Assembly: GCF_900299535.1 (NCBI RefSeq)
Contig: NZ_OMKE01000001.1
Span: 751 to 64,750, forward strand
DNA from: Aquimarina aquimarini
GTDB taxonomy: Bacteria > Bacteroidota > Bacteroidia > Flavobacteriales > Flavobacteriaceae
Direction: 5' to 3'
Length of the DNA: 64,000 bases
The notes below the pieces were generated by a model, which worked only from the letters and a program-made list of their open reading frames with translations, was not told where the DNA came from and did no database searches. This document shows, in pieces, positions 7,894-16,700 of this stretch (positions within the stretch are counted from its first letter, which is position 1; the number at the start of each line of letters is the position of its first letter). The translations under genes were made by a program, and so were the position numbers.

Positions 7894-8844
7894 ATGAGTG
7901 TAATTATTAATCTGTCAGAAATTAAATCAATTCTCAAAAATATTGATTTGATGACGGCTATAGAAAAAGGTTTTGTGGAATATAGTAATGGTAATACTGT
8001 TATTCCACCAATAGGAGAGTTGCTTTTTGATAAGCCAGAGGGAGAGGTACATATAAAATATGGATACCTGAAAGAAGATGATTTTTTTCTAATAAAAATA
8101 GCTTCAGGGTTTTATGAGAATACAAAAATAGGAATTCCATCTAGCCAAGGGATGATGCTTTTGTTTAGCCAGAAAACAGGACAATCAGAGGCTATTTTAT
8201 TAGATGAAGGGTATCTTACCAATATTCGTACAGCGATAGCAGGAGCACTAGCGGCCAAATATTTTGCACCAAAAAAGATAGTAGCTATTGGTATTATAGG
8301 AACAGGTATTCAAGCAAAATTACAATTAGAATACCTTCAACAATATACCTCTTGTAAAACAGTGTGGATATGGGGTAGAAATATAAAAAATGTTGAGAAA
8401 TTAAAATCAGAACTGAGTGATAAGTTTGTAATACATATCGCAAAAACACCCAATGAAATCTCAAAACATTGTAATATAATTGTTACTACCACGGCTTCAA
8501 AAGAACCGCTATTATTATCAGAAGATATTTTACCAGGAACTCATATCACAGCTGTAGGTTCTGATACTTCAGAAAAGCAAGAATTACAAAGTGAAATTTT
8601 AGGCAAAGCTGATATCGTGATTGCAGATAGTATTTCTCAAAGTAAAAGTAGAGGAGAGGTTTATAGAGCGATTCAACAAGGTGCGATACTCCCAGAGAAA
8701 GTTGTTGAACTGGGTAATGCTATTAAAAATGAGGGGCTACAAAGGAGTAATGAACAGCAAATTAGTGTTGTAGACCTTACAGGTGTTGCTATACAAGATA
8801 TTATGATTGCAAAATCAATTTATACAAACTACAAAAAACAATAG
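7894..8844 (+). CDS. Ornithine cyclodeaminase / mu-crystallin family NAD(P)-dependent enzyme
   Basis: A 316-aa protein of the OCD/mu-crystallin family (PF02423). Residues around 130-170 form the Rossmann nucleotide site (AIGIIGTGIQAKLQLEYL). N-terminal region carries the family's substrate-binding half, including the conserved Lys in VHIKYGYL and the Arg-Thr of NIRTAIAGALAA. The family covers ornithine cyclisation to proline, alanine and ketimine reductases, and synthases of non-protein amino acids. The exact reaction cannot be told from sequence alone. Three bases separate it from a PLP aminotransferase, so the two probably act on the same amino or imino acid. Expression may be governed by the leader attenuator upstream. 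Confidence 0.85.
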   Translation: MSVIINLSEIKSILKNIDLMTAIEKGFVEYSNGNTVIPPIGELLFDKPEGEVHIKYGYLKEDDFFLIKIASGFYENTKIGIPSSQGMMLLFSQKTGQSEAILLDEGYLTNIRTAIAGALAAKYFAPKKIVAIGIIGTGIQAKLQLEYLQQYTSCKTVWIWGRNIKNVEKLKSELSDKFVIHIAKTPNEISKHCNIIVTTTASKEPLLLSEDILPGTHITAVGSDTSEKQELQSEILGKADIVIADSISQSKSRGEVYRAIQQGAILPEKVVELGNAIKNEGLQRSNEQQISVVDLTGVAIQDIMIAKSIYTNYKKQ

Positions 8845-8847
8845 ATT

Positions 8848-9966
8848 ATGAATATTCCAATTTTTGAACTAGAACGAGTACAGTCTTTATTTGAAAACAC
8901 TGTTGATTATAATTTGACAGAGAGTGGTTTTCATCCGTATACACTAAATGAATTATTAGATAAACAACAAATAGATACACTTACTAATACAGTATTAGGA
9001 TATGGACAGACCAATGGATCTATACCATTGCGTAAAAGAATAAGCGCTCTTTATAATGGGGCTAATGAAGAGAATGTTTTGGTAACCAATGGTTCTTCTG
9101 AAGCAAATTTTATTGCATGTCATACGCTATTAGAAAAGGGAGATGAAGTTGTAATGATGGTTCCTAATTATATGCAGATTTGGGGTATTGCAGAAGAAAT
9201 GGGATGTATTCCTAAAGCTTTTCAGTTACTTGAAGAAAATAATTGGAAACCAGACTTAGAACAATTGAAAAAATTGGTTACCTCAAAAACTAAAATGATT
9301 GCCCTTTGTAACCCCAATAATCCAACAGGATACACGCTTACTAAAGAAGAAATGAAAGAAATTATAACTATAGCCAAGAGTGTAGATGCCTGGGTATATT
9401 GTGACGAAGTGTATCGCGGAGCGGCTTTAGATGGAAATGTAAGACAAAGTTTTATGGGTATGTATGATAAAGTAATGGTAAACGGAGGGCTATCAAAAGC
9501 CTATGCTTTACCAGGGTTACGCTTAGGGTGGTTAGTTGGCCCAGAAAAAATAATTGCAGATACATGGGCATACCATGATTATACATCAATTACAGCAGGA
9601 ATTATGAGCCACTATATAGGAGAAATAGCACTACAACCAGCGAAACGTCTGGAAATTTTAAATAGAAATAGAACCATGCTTAATGAAAACTTGAAAGCAG
9701 TAAAAGAATGGTTGAATCAGTATGGGGATTTGTTTGAATATACAGCTCCACAAAGTGGAGGAATGCTGTTTATAAAATATAATTTAGAAATCAACTCTAC
9801 AGAACTAGCAGAATGGCTGCGTAAAGAAAAAAGTGTTTTTATTCTCGCGGGTGATTGTTATGGGATGGATTATCATTTTAGAATAGGCATAGGAGAACGC
9901 AAGGATTATATTTTGGCTGGATTAGAACGAATTAAGCAAGCTTTAAAAGAACGTTTTGATATTTAA
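8848..9966 (+). CDS. PLP-dependent aminotransferase, class I/II
   Basis: A 372-aa fold-type I aminotransferase. Visible motifs: GYGQTNGSIPLR near the N-terminus, NGSSEANF for cofactor binding, NPNNPTG, YCDEVYRGA (Asp contacting the pyridine nitrogen), and GGLSKAYALPGLRLGW with the Schiff-base Lys in SKA. It lacks a signal peptide and is cytoplasmic. Cotranscription with the ornithine-cyclodeaminase-like gene points to a small pathway that makes or degrades an unusual amino acid. It somewhat resembles, from memory, the capreomycidine-synthase-type branch of the superfamily, but this was not tested. Substrate unknown. Confidence 0.85.
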   Translation: MNIPIFELERVQSLFENTVDYNLTESGFHPYTLNELLDKQQIDTLTNTVLGYGQTNGSIPLRKRISALYNGANEENVLVTNGSSEANFIACHTLLEKGDEVVMMVPNYMQIWGIAEEMGCIPKAFQLLEENNWKPDLEQLKKLVTSKTKMIALCNPNNPTGYTLTKEEMKEIITIAKSVDAWVYCDEVYRGAALDGNVRQSFMGMYDKVMVNGGLSKAYALPGLRLGWLVGPEKIIADTWAYHDYTSITAGIMSHYIGEIALQPAKRLEILNRNRTMLNENLKAVKEWLNQYGDLFEYTAPQSGGMLFIKYNLEINSTELAEWLRKEKSVFILAGDCYGMDYHFRIGIGERKDYILAGLERIKQALKERFDI

Positions 9967-10010
9967 ACTTGGTAGTGTATAAAGAGTATAAATACAGTAA
10001 CCTTGGTATT

Positions 10011-10134
10011 ATTCCTGAATTGATTTTTTGCTCATTAAGTGAGACCTTAATGCTCAGAAATTAAAGGTTTGTTTCAAACGAATACTTCATGAGTTTACTA
10101 CCAAAGTAATTTATCAAAAAATCAATTCAGGAAT
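10011..10134. repeat. Structured inverted-repeat element between convergent genes
   Basis: Perfect 20-bp inverted repeats, ATTCCTGAATTGATTTTTTG at 10011-10030 and its reverse complement at 10115-10134, enclose about 84 bases that hold further hairpins: CATTAAG/CTTAATG (10033-10052), GTTTG/CAAAC (10067-10079) and TTAC/GTAA (10095-10109). The predicted fold is a long closing stem with internal arms. It could be a MITE-like or REP-like element or a structured RNA. The T-run lies inside the stem, so it is not a typical terminator. Confidence 0.65.
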
Positions 10135-10155
10135 GGTATCAGGAATTTGTACAGG

Positions 10156-10797
10156 TTATTGTCTTAAAAATATTTTGAGAGCATCACTCTTTTGCATTGC
10201 ATAGGCAAGTGATTTGTTATAGAATGATTTCTCTGGTTTGTAATTTGTTAAGGATAATACGTTGGGTAATTCCATCCCCCATGATCCTGATTTTGTTGTC
10301 TCACCAGGGATAATCATTACCACATGCCCGTAAGTTTCTGAGGTGTCAATGATTAATGATAAACCACCTCTCTCACTATGTTCTAATGCCTGTTGTATGC
10401 TTTCTTGATTTATTGTACCTAATTGTAGCCAGTGTTTTGACCGTTCTGCAATCGGACGAATACTGTCATATACCACATACCCTAATTTGGGGTCATTAAA
10501 CTCGGTAAGCTCGTGCATTTTTGTAATCACTTTGGTAATACTATTTCTACAATCATTACGTTCGGTAGCTGCTTTTTTACAAGTGATAAAATTTTGAACT
10601 TCCTGTTCAAAATCTACATCATTAGGTGATGATGCAGGGGTAGAGCGAGTTTCTGTTTGCCGTGTTTCTGTTGGATTGATATCGCGATCTGTAGTTGATT
10701 CTATCTCGTCTTGAGTTTCGATATCTTTTTGTTTTTGATTCTCTTTACAAGCAAAGACAAAAGCGAACATAAGGAGCAGTACTATGTTTTTTTTCAT
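10156..10797 (-). CDS. Uncharacterised lipoprotein
   Basis: A 213-aa protein with a lipoprotein signal (FAFVFAC, Cys at about 17), followed by a polar Glu/Thr-rich linker to about residue 65 and then a folded domain (DVDFEQEVQNFITCKKAATE...). Two further cysteines (FITCKK and NDC) may pair. Family not recognised. It lies 45 bases downstream of the DUF1287 gene on the same strand, so the two are probably cotranscribed, and both are envelope-directed. Confidence 0.75.
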   Translation of the reverse strand: MKKNIVLLLMFAFVFACKENQKQKDIETQDEIESTTDRDINPTETRQTETRSTPASSPNDVDFEQEVQNFITCKKAATERNDCRNSITKVITKMHELTEFNDPKLGYVVYDSIRPIAERSKHWLQLGTINQESIQQALEHSERGGLSLIIDTSETYGHVVMIIPGETTKSGSWGMELPNVLSLTNYKPEKSFYNKSLAYAMQKSDALKIFLRQ

Positions 10798-10842
10798 GAG
10801 TATTGTTTTTTTATTAATTGAATAGAGCTTGTGTATTGATTC

Positions 10843-11433
10843 TTATTTTTTATAGTGATAATGTCCAATAATTTTATAGTCAAACAAGCAATCAGCGATT
10901 ACTTGACCTCCGCCAATGTTATGTACGATAAGATACCGTTGTTTATCTTCTGATTTTTTATTTACTACCAAGCCAATGTGTGTCATACCTCCTCCCAGAT
11001 TCCAGCAAACGATATCTCCTGGCAGATATTCTTCTGGATTCATAGAGATTTTTTTGACTTTTCCGAATCGAGAAAAAAACTTCATTAGATTAGGCACTCT
11101 TCTATGGTCTATATTTTTATCTGTTCTTGATAGCCCCCAATTTTTGGGATATACTTCAAAATTAGCTCGCATATCCTCATGTACTTCTTTTTGAAGATCA
11201 ATATCTAGTGCTCTGTATGCTCTGATAATAACATCTGTGCAAACCCCTGTGCCTTCTGGTACATCCCCGTTTGGGTATGCTATTGCATAATAAGTAGGGT
11301 CGTAGATCACTTGATCTTTGGTTAATGCCAGTCCAGCATCTGATAATTTTGTATTGAAATCGGTTTGTCCATACCCAAGTTGAATTATGCAGGTAAGCAA
11401 AAATAAAAGTGTACGATAGTTTTTAATTTTCAT
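10843..11433 (-). CDS. DUF1287 family protein (NlpC/P60-like fold), exported
   Basis: A 196-aa protein with an N-terminal signal peptide ending near GYGQ, then a DUF1287 domain. Conserved features are VCTDVIIRAYRALDIDLQ with the putative catalytic Cys, DHRRVPNL, GDIVCWNLGGGMTHIGLVV with a His, and the terminal HNIGGG. The family resembles amidase/NlpC-P60 cysteine peptidases and may act on peptidoglycan, but the activity has not been shown for this group as far as I know. It precedes an uncharacterised lipoprotein, probably as a two-gene operon separate from trpA. Confidence 0.85.
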   Translation of the reverse strand: MKIKNYRTLLFLLTCIIQLGYGQTDFNTKLSDAGLALTKDQVIYDPTYYAIAYPNGDVPEGTGVCTDVIIRAYRALDIDLQKEVHEDMRANFEVYPKNWGLSRTDKNIDHRRVPNLMKFFSRFGKVKKISMNPEEYLPGDIVCWNLGGGMTHIGLVVNKKSEDKQRYLIVHNIGGGQVIADCLFDYKIIGHYHYKK

Positions 11434-11504
11434 TTACTTACAGATGTTTAGTTTATACTTACTAATGTTTCAAAGCTCTTGATTGTTACTATGTCATGAT
11501 CAAA

Positions 11505-12266
11505 TTATCGAATATTTTTTACAAAATCACCAATACCTTTTGGTCCATTTTGCGTGAGATGTTTGATAAAAGCAGATCCAATAATAGCTCCATTGGTATT
11601 TTTGGTTGCTTGTGTAAAGGTGTCTTTATTACTGATACCAAAACCAACTATTTGAGGGTTTTTGAGCTGCAAAGCTTCAATACGTTCAAAGTAGTGCTGC
11701 TGTGTGTCTCCAAATGTACTTTTTGCCCCAGTGGTACTGGCAGAGCTTACCATATAAATAAAACCATTGGATACACTATCAATGAATCGAATTCGCTCAT
11801 TAGAAGTTTGTGGCGTGATTAGAAAAACATTGATCAGTCCATATTTTTCAAAAATCTCTTGATAGTGTTCATGATATTCTGCTACGGGTAAGTCAGGGAT
11901 AATCAATCCATCAATACCTATTTCTTGGCATTTGGCACAAAAGGCTTCTACCCCATATTGCATCATAGGGTTAAAGTATCCCATAATAATTAAAGGTATG
12001 TTTACCGATTTGCGAATATCTTTTAATTGCTCAAACAGAAGGTGTGTTGTCATTCCGTTTTTTAAGGCGATAGTAGAACTTTCTTGTATGGTAGGGCCAT
12101 CTGCTAGAGGATCACTAAATGGTAATCCTATTTCGATCATATCTACACCGTGTTGCTCCAGATTCTGAATTATTTCTACAGTATCATGAAGTGAGGGATA
12201 TCCTGCAGTAAAATATAAGGATAGTAATTTTTTGTCCTCGGCTAATTTTTGGTTGATTCTGTTCAT
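11505..12266 (-). CDS. trpA: Tryptophan synthase alpha chain
   Basis: A 253-aa TIM-barrel enzyme converting indole-3-glycerol phosphate to indole and glyceraldehyde 3-phosphate. The catalytic acids are Glu45 in MIEIGLPFSDPLADGP and Asp56, equivalent to Glu49/Asp60 of the Salmonella enzyme. The phosphate site includes GFGISNK. It is the last gene of the minus-strand trp operon, 101 bases after trpB, with which it forms the alpha2beta2 channelled complex. Length is normal (250-270 aa). No clear terminator was found beyond it. Confidence 0.98.
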   Translation of the reverse strand: MNRINQKLAEDKKLLSLYFTAGYPSLHDTVEIIQNLEQHGVDMIEIGLPFSDPLADGPTIQESSTIALKNGMTTHLLFEQLKDIRKSVNIPLIIMGYFNPMMQYGVEAFCAKCQEIGIDGLIIPDLPVAEYHEHYQEIFEKYGLINVFLITPQTSNERIRFIDSVSNGFIYMVSSASTTGAKSTFGDTQQHYFERIEALQLKNPQIVGFGISNKDTFTQATKNTNGAIIGSAFIKHLTQNGPKGIGDFVKNIR

Positions 12267-12367
12267 AAAAGTGGTATGTTTTTCTCCTGATTAATATAGA
12301 GGTGGTATAAACTTTTTTGATTCTGGAAAAAAAGTTTACATCACTTCATAGCGTATGTATTGTTGAT

Positions 12368-13549
12368 TTATAATTTAAAATAGTCTATGTAGGTGTCAAG
12401 GTCTTTGTCTCCACGACCAGAGAGGCTAATTACAACAATATCATCTGGTGCAAATTTTTTGTCATTAAAAATAGCCAATGCATGCGAGGATTCTATAGCA
12501 GGAATGATACCTTCTAGTTGTGATAGTTCTAATCCTGCTGCCATTGCATCTTCATCTGTAACCGAGTAAAATTCTCCTCTATTGGTTTTGTATAAATGTG
12601 CATGTAATGGCCCGACACCAGGATAATCTAATCCTGCCGAAATAGAATAAGGCTCGGTTATTTGCCCGTCTGTAGTTTGCATCAATAGTGTTTTGCAACC
12701 GTGTATGATTCCTTCTTTACCCAATTGAGAGGTTGCTGCGCTCTCACCACTATGCACACCTTTTCCTGCGGCTTCTACAGCTATAATACCTACTTTGGGT
12801 TCTTCTAAGAAATGATAGTAGGTTCCTGCAGCATTACTACCTCCGCCAATACATGCAACCACATAATCGGGGTTTTCTCTTCCTTCTTTTTCTTTAAGTT
12901 GCCATTTGATCTCTTCTGATATGATTGATTGAAAACGTGTTACCATATCAGGGTATGGATGTGGGCCTATAGCAGAACCTATAATATAGTGCGTATCAAC
13001 GGGATTATTGATCCAATCACGTATGGCTTCATTTGTTGCGTCTTTTAGTGTTTTGCTTCCTGATTTGGCAGCTCTTACTTCTGCGCCCAGCATTTTCATT
13101 CGTGCTACATTGGGAGCTTGCCTCTTTATATCAATCTCACCCATATACACAATGCATTTGATCCCCATAAGAGCGCATACAGTTGCGGTAGCAACCCCAT
13201 GTTGTCCTGCTCCCGTTTCTGCAATAATTCTGTTTTTGCCAAGTCGTTTGGCTACAAGAATTTGTCCAATGGTATTATTTACTTTATGAGCTCCCGTGTG
13301 ATTAAGGTCCTCACGTTTTAAGTATACTTTTGTGTTGTGTTTTTTAGAAAGACGTTTGGCATAATACAAAGGAGAGGGTCGACCTACATAATCTCGTAAT
13401 AATTGGTCAAATTCTTCTTTGAATGATGGCTCATTCATTATATCGAGATACTTACTTCGTAATTCTTCTACATTTGGGTAGAGCATTTCTGGAATATAAG
13501 CTCCTCCAAAATCTCCGTAATATCCTTTTTCGTTGGCTTGATAATTCAT
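12368..13549 (-). CDS. trpB: Tryptophan synthase beta chain
   Basis: A 393-aa PLP enzyme joining indole and serine to give tryptophan. The Schiff-base Lys is in NHTGAHKVNN (Lys89), the indole/serine site in AETGAGQHGVA, and the phosphate-binding loop in CIGGGSNAAG. It is the canonical TrpB1 type that partners with TrpA, full length, and lies in the expected order upstream of trpA. The gap to trpF (79 bases) holds no obvious signal. Confidence 0.98.
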   Translation of the reverse strand: MNYQANEKGYYGDFGGAYIPEMLYPNVEELRSKYLDIMNEPSFKEEFDQLLRDYVGRPSPLYYAKRLSKKHNTKVYLKREDLNHTGAHKVNNTIGQILVAKRLGKNRIIAETGAGQHGVATATVCALMGIKCIVYMGEIDIKRQAPNVARMKMLGAEVRAAKSGSKTLKDATNEAIRDWINNPVDTHYIIGSAIGPHPYPDMVTRFQSIISEEIKWQLKEKEGRENPDYVVACIGGGSNAAGTYYHFLEEPKVGIIAVEAAGKGVHSGESAATSQLGKEGIIHGCKTLLMQTTDGQITEPYSISAGLDYPGVGPLHAHLYKTNRGEFYSVTDEDAMAAGLELSQLEGIIPAIESSHALAIFNDKKFAPDDIVVISLSGRGDKDLDTYIDYFKL

Positions 13550-13628
13550 GATTTATGTGTTTTTTGTCATCTCTTCTATAATGAAATCTATTTTACCTCT
13601 TTCTTTATTTAGTAATGATTCATGTTTG

Positions 13629-14309
13629 CTATGAGATAACACGTTTTTTAAATTTTTTTAAATCGTCTATATTTTTTATGCCAGGGGCATTTTCAAATTT
13701 ACTATTAACATCAATTGCATATAGATAGTTTGATTCTGGTCTGTTCATAAATGATGTAATGGCTTCTATTTGATCAAGGCCAATACCTCCACTCAAAATA
13801 AAGGGAGTGGTAGCGGGATAACCTTCTAGGACGCTCCAGTCAAAGGTATATCCATTACCTCCTTTTTCTTTTCCTTTGGTATCAAAAAGAAAGCAATCTA
13901 CAATGGTTTCATATGGAGTTAATATGTCAAAATCAAAAGTATCTTTGATAGAGAATACTTTCCATATTTTGATTTGATCTTGTTGCTCTATATCAGATTT
14001 TATATTGGATATAGATTGACAACGTGTTTTTAATTTTTGACAGTATACGGGGGATTCATTACCATGCAATTGAATGACTCTAAAACCGTATTGCTGTACT
14101 TTTTCTATAACATAATCAATAGAGGCATTTACAAAGACTCCTACTTTTTTGATAGGTGATGGTACTGTAGGGATATCACCTTCAAAATTTCTGGGAGATT
14201 TTGGATAAAAAATGAATCCTAAATAATCAGGTTGTAACATAGTTACTTGCTGAATATTCTCAGGAGATTTCATTCCGCAAACCTTTATTTTTATGATATT
14301 ATTTTTCAA
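13629..14309 (-). CDS. trpF: Phosphoribosylanthranilate isomerase
   Basis: A 226-aa barrel catalysing the Amadori rearrangement of phosphoribosylanthranilate to CdRP. The catalytic Cys is in KVCGMKSPENI (Cys11), and the general-acid Asp is in YAIDVNSKFENAPGIKN, where the common D-V-S-S-G-V-E reads D-V-N-S-K-F-E. FILSGGIG is the phosphate-binding strand. Only two bases separate it from the upstream reductase-like gene, so it depends on the same transcript and probably on coupled translation. Confidence 0.95.
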   Translation of the reverse strand: MKNNIIKIKVCGMKSPENIQQVTMLQPDYLGFIFYPKSPRNFEGDIPTVPSPIKKVGVFVNASIDYVIEKVQQYGFRVIQLHGNESPVYCQKLKTRCQSISNIKSDIEQQDQIKIWKVFSIKDTFDFDILTPYETIVDCFLFDTKGKEKGGNGYTFDWSVLEGYPATTPFILSGGIGLDQIEAITSFMNRPESNYLYAIDVNSKFENAPGIKNIDDLKKFKKRVIS

Positions 14310-14311
14310 TG

Positions 14312-15448
14312 CTAAAGATTTGATGGTTCTAACTTGATATTTGTATTATCAAAATTGATATTATGAGCAAAATTATATACTTCACTAAAACTGTCTAACA
14401 TATTTGGTTCTTCGATATCAGCAAGTATTTTACGTATTAATTTGGATTCAAAATAATGCTTTTTTGAAGTTGAGTATTTTACCAATTGACTACCGATTGT
14501 TTTATAGAATAGTTTTTCTATGGTAGTTTTGTTTTTTGGTTCTTCTGCAACTAGCTCAATTTCAACACCACATTTTTGCAAAATATTGGTGATAATATAT
14601 TGTGTGGGCACATTTTGGGTCAATGTAATATTTAGTTGTTCTTCTTTGATCTCTGCGGCACGTATGATTCCTTTTGCTACATAATCAACAGGAACGATAT
14701 TAAGTCCTCCATCTATGTTTAATGCCATTCGTATTTTTCCTAAATCGGGATATAGTTTTTTCATTTTTTTGAAGAACTCTCCAATAGAATAGAATACAAT
14801 GTACCGACTGCTTACAAATTTTGGATAATCAATAAGCCTTCCTGATACTACACTAGGTCTGGCAATGGTGCAACTGAAATCATTTTCTTTAGCGATTTCT
14901 AATACTAGCTTTTCAACTTTCATTTTATAGGCTTCATAGAAGTTTCTAAAATCAAAGTCGGTTGCAGAGTGATAGTCATCGGTAATTTCACCTTCTATTT
15001 CTCCTCTGGAAAAAGCGGTGCTTACAAAAACGAGTTTTTTTGTTCGTGATTTGATTACCTCAAAAAATGCTTGCGTATTGATATAGTTTACATGTGCGAT
15101 TTCATTTTTTGCTTTTTCTGTATTGCTTAGGTTTACAGAAGCGGCTAAATGATACACGGTTATGTTATTTCCTGCATCAGCAGGAAGTGTAAAGTTGTTA
15201 ATCTCTCCTTCGATTACATGAATATACTTTTCTAAATATTCTTTGTAAAAAGGAGCTATTTTTTGCGGGATGAGTTGTTCTGTAAATACTTCATCCAGAA
15301 GGCGTTGTTTTGCTGATTTTGTTGGTTGTTTACGAATTAACACATAAATGGCTGCTTCTTCGTTTTTGGAATACAGGTCAAATAATAATTCAAACAATAC
15401 ATGTGAACCTATATTTCCTGTTACTCCTGTTACTAATACTGTATTCAT
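14312..15448 (-). CDS. Extended SDR / thioester-reductase-like NAD(P)-binding protein inside the trp operon
   Basis: A 378-aa extended short-chain dehydrogenase of the thioester-reductase/male-sterility type (NAD_binding_4-like). The nucleotide site is VTGVTGNIGSHVL at the N-terminus, the Ser region is VFVSTAFSRGEIEG, and the catalytic Tyr-Lys pair is in YEAYK. Relatives reduce acyl thioesters to aldehydes or alcohols, or epimerise sugars. It is not a tryptophan enzyme, yet it overlaps the trpC stop by ATGA (15445-15448) and ends two bases before trpF, so it is fully embedded in the operon. Its substrate is unknown, and a role using an anthranilate or indole intermediate would be speculation. 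Confidence 0.85.
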   Translation of the reverse strand: MNTVLVTGVTGNIGSHVLFELLFDLYSKNEEAAIYVLIRKQPTKSAKQRLLDEVFTEQLIPQKIAPFYKEYLEKYIHVIEGEINNFTLPADAGNNITVYHLAASVNLSNTEKAKNEIAHVNYINTQAFFEVIKSRTKKLVFVSTAFSRGEIEGEITDDYHSATDFDFRNFYEAYKMKVEKLVLEIAKENDFSCTIARPSVVSGRLIDYPKFVSSRYIVFYSIGEFFKKMKKLYPDLGKIRMALNIDGGLNIVPVDYVAKGIIRAAEIKEEQLNITLTQNVPTQYIITNILQKCGVEIELVAEEPKNKTTIEKLFYKTIGSQLVKYSTSKKHYFESKLIRKILADIEEPNMLDSFSEVYNFAHNINFDNTNIKLEPSNL

Positions 15449-16227
15449 TTCAACTTTTTTATAAATTCTATAGCGCTAGTACCTGGATCGTCAGTTTTCA
15501 TAAAGTTTTCCCCAATAAGAAAACCCTTGTATCCATACTGTTGCAGGTCTTTTATGGCTTCTATATTACTGATGCCACTTTCTGAAACTTTTACAAAATC
15601 ATCGGGTATTTGTGTACTTAATGTTTTACTGATATCGGTACTTACCTCAAAAGTTTTTAAGTTTCTATTATTTACTCCCAACATATCAAGAGAGGGCATT
15701 ATTGATTTTTCTAGCTCTTCTTGATTATGTACTTCTAATAACACATCTAGTGATAAGCTTTTTGCAAATTGTGATAAGGATTTGATCTCATCACGAGATA
15801 AAACGGCTGCAATCAATAAAATGACATCTGCTCCATATGCTTTTGCTTCTAATAATTGATATTCATCTATGATAAATTCTTTGCGCAAGATAGGTAATTG
15901 TACTGTTGCTCTGGCTAATAATACATCTTCTAGTGAGCCTCCAAAATATTTTCCGTCTGATAGTACAGACATTCCACAGGCTCCTGCGGTTTGATATCCT
16001 TGTGCTACATCTTGTACACTTACTTTTTGATTAATCACAGCTTTAGATGGTGATCTGCGTTTATGTTCTGCTATAATACCTGTATCACTAGTGCGTAATG
16101 CTTGTGCTAGTGAATTTGTTTTGCGGTCAAATAATACTGAATTCTCGAATTGAGTAATAGGTAGTATACTTTTTTTGAGTGCAACTTCTTTGTGTTTGTC
16201 GGCAATTATTTTATCTAGAATATTCAT
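15445..16227 (-). CDS. trpC: Indole-3-glycerol phosphate synthase
   Basis: A 260-aa barrel that closes CdRP to indole-3-glycerol phosphate. Motifs: IAEHKRRSPSKAVI (catalytic Lys region), VLSDGKYFGGSLEDVLLAR, ILRKEFIIDEYQLLEAKAYG, LGVNNRNLKTFEV and VSESGISN (phosphate site). It is monofunctional, not fused to trpF, and full length. Its stop codon overlaps the start of the SDR gene; upstream, 16 bases separate it from the GrpB-like gene. Confidence 0.97.
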   Translation of the reverse strand: MNILDKIIADKHKEVALKKSILPITQFENSVLFDRKTNSLAQALRTSDTGIIAEHKRRSPSKAVINQKVSVQDVAQGYQTAGACGMSVLSDGKYFGGSLEDVLLARATVQLPILRKEFIIDEYQLLEAKAYGADVILLIAAVLSRDEIKSLSQFAKSLSLDVLLEVHNQEELEKSIMPSLDMLGVNNRNLKTFEVSTDISKTLSTQIPDDFVKVSESGISNIEAIKDLQQYGYKGFLIGENFMKTDDPGTSAIEFIKKLK

Positions 16228-16243
16228 TGTCGTTATATAATCG

Positions 16244-16663
16244 TTAGCGAGTAGCCTTTATTTTTTGTTTTGCTAATTTTGTGATTTTCATCACAAAATC
16301 TGTTTTTCCTTTTCTATCAAACCCTTTTGCAAATATCATATAATTTGGGCCATATCCTGATTGTATACAATATTCATAATCGAGTGTTTGCATTGCTTGA
16401 ATGATAGATGTATCAAAAAGTAATTGAGATGGGATATCAATCAGCATATCTATACTACCTTTTGAAGCCAAACCAGAGATTGAGGTACTACCAATATGTT
16501 GAATATCTATTGCGGTAGCTTTTGATAATTTCTCCTCTATTAAATGTTTTTCTTTTTGAAAAACAGAGGCCCACGTTTCTTGATAGGAGATCATCTCTAT
16601 CGGAAATAGTTCTCCCCATTCTTCGATAGTTAATTCTTCTAGTTTTTTATTAATAACATTCAT
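16244..16663 (-). CDS. GrpB/UPF0157-like protein, short
   Basis: A 139-aa protein with the GrpB (UPF0157) nucleotidyltransferase-like core: YQETWASVFQKEKHLIEEKL, then IQHIGSTSISGLASKGSIDML with the GS and D-x-D-like residues. Family members are normally about 170-180 aa and end in a conserved FRDYLR-type helix, which is missing here. The protein instead ends in a Lys-rich tail after FVMKITKLA. It may be a natural short form or a 3'-eroded gene. It sits between an unknown ORF and trpC inside the trp operon, with no evident link to tryptophan. Confidence 0.75.
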   Translation of the reverse strand: MNVINKKLEELTIEEWGELFPIEMISYQETWASVFQKEKHLIEEKLSKATAIDIQHIGSTSISGLASKGSIDMLIDIPSQLLFDTSIIQAMQTLDYEYCIQSGYGPNYMIFAKGFDRKGKTDFVMKITKLAKQKIKATR

Positions 16664-16700
16664 TTTATCGTTTCAAAATATATAGATTGCTACTCTTTTA

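Noticed and set aside
10011-10134. The inverted repeat as an ordinary bidirectional terminator
   Set aside because: The arms are too far apart (84-base interior) and the T-run lies inside the stem instead of after it.
12900-13330. Plus-strand ORFs within trpB
   Set aside because: They are antisense reading frames of a highly conserved enzyme with no start context or domain.
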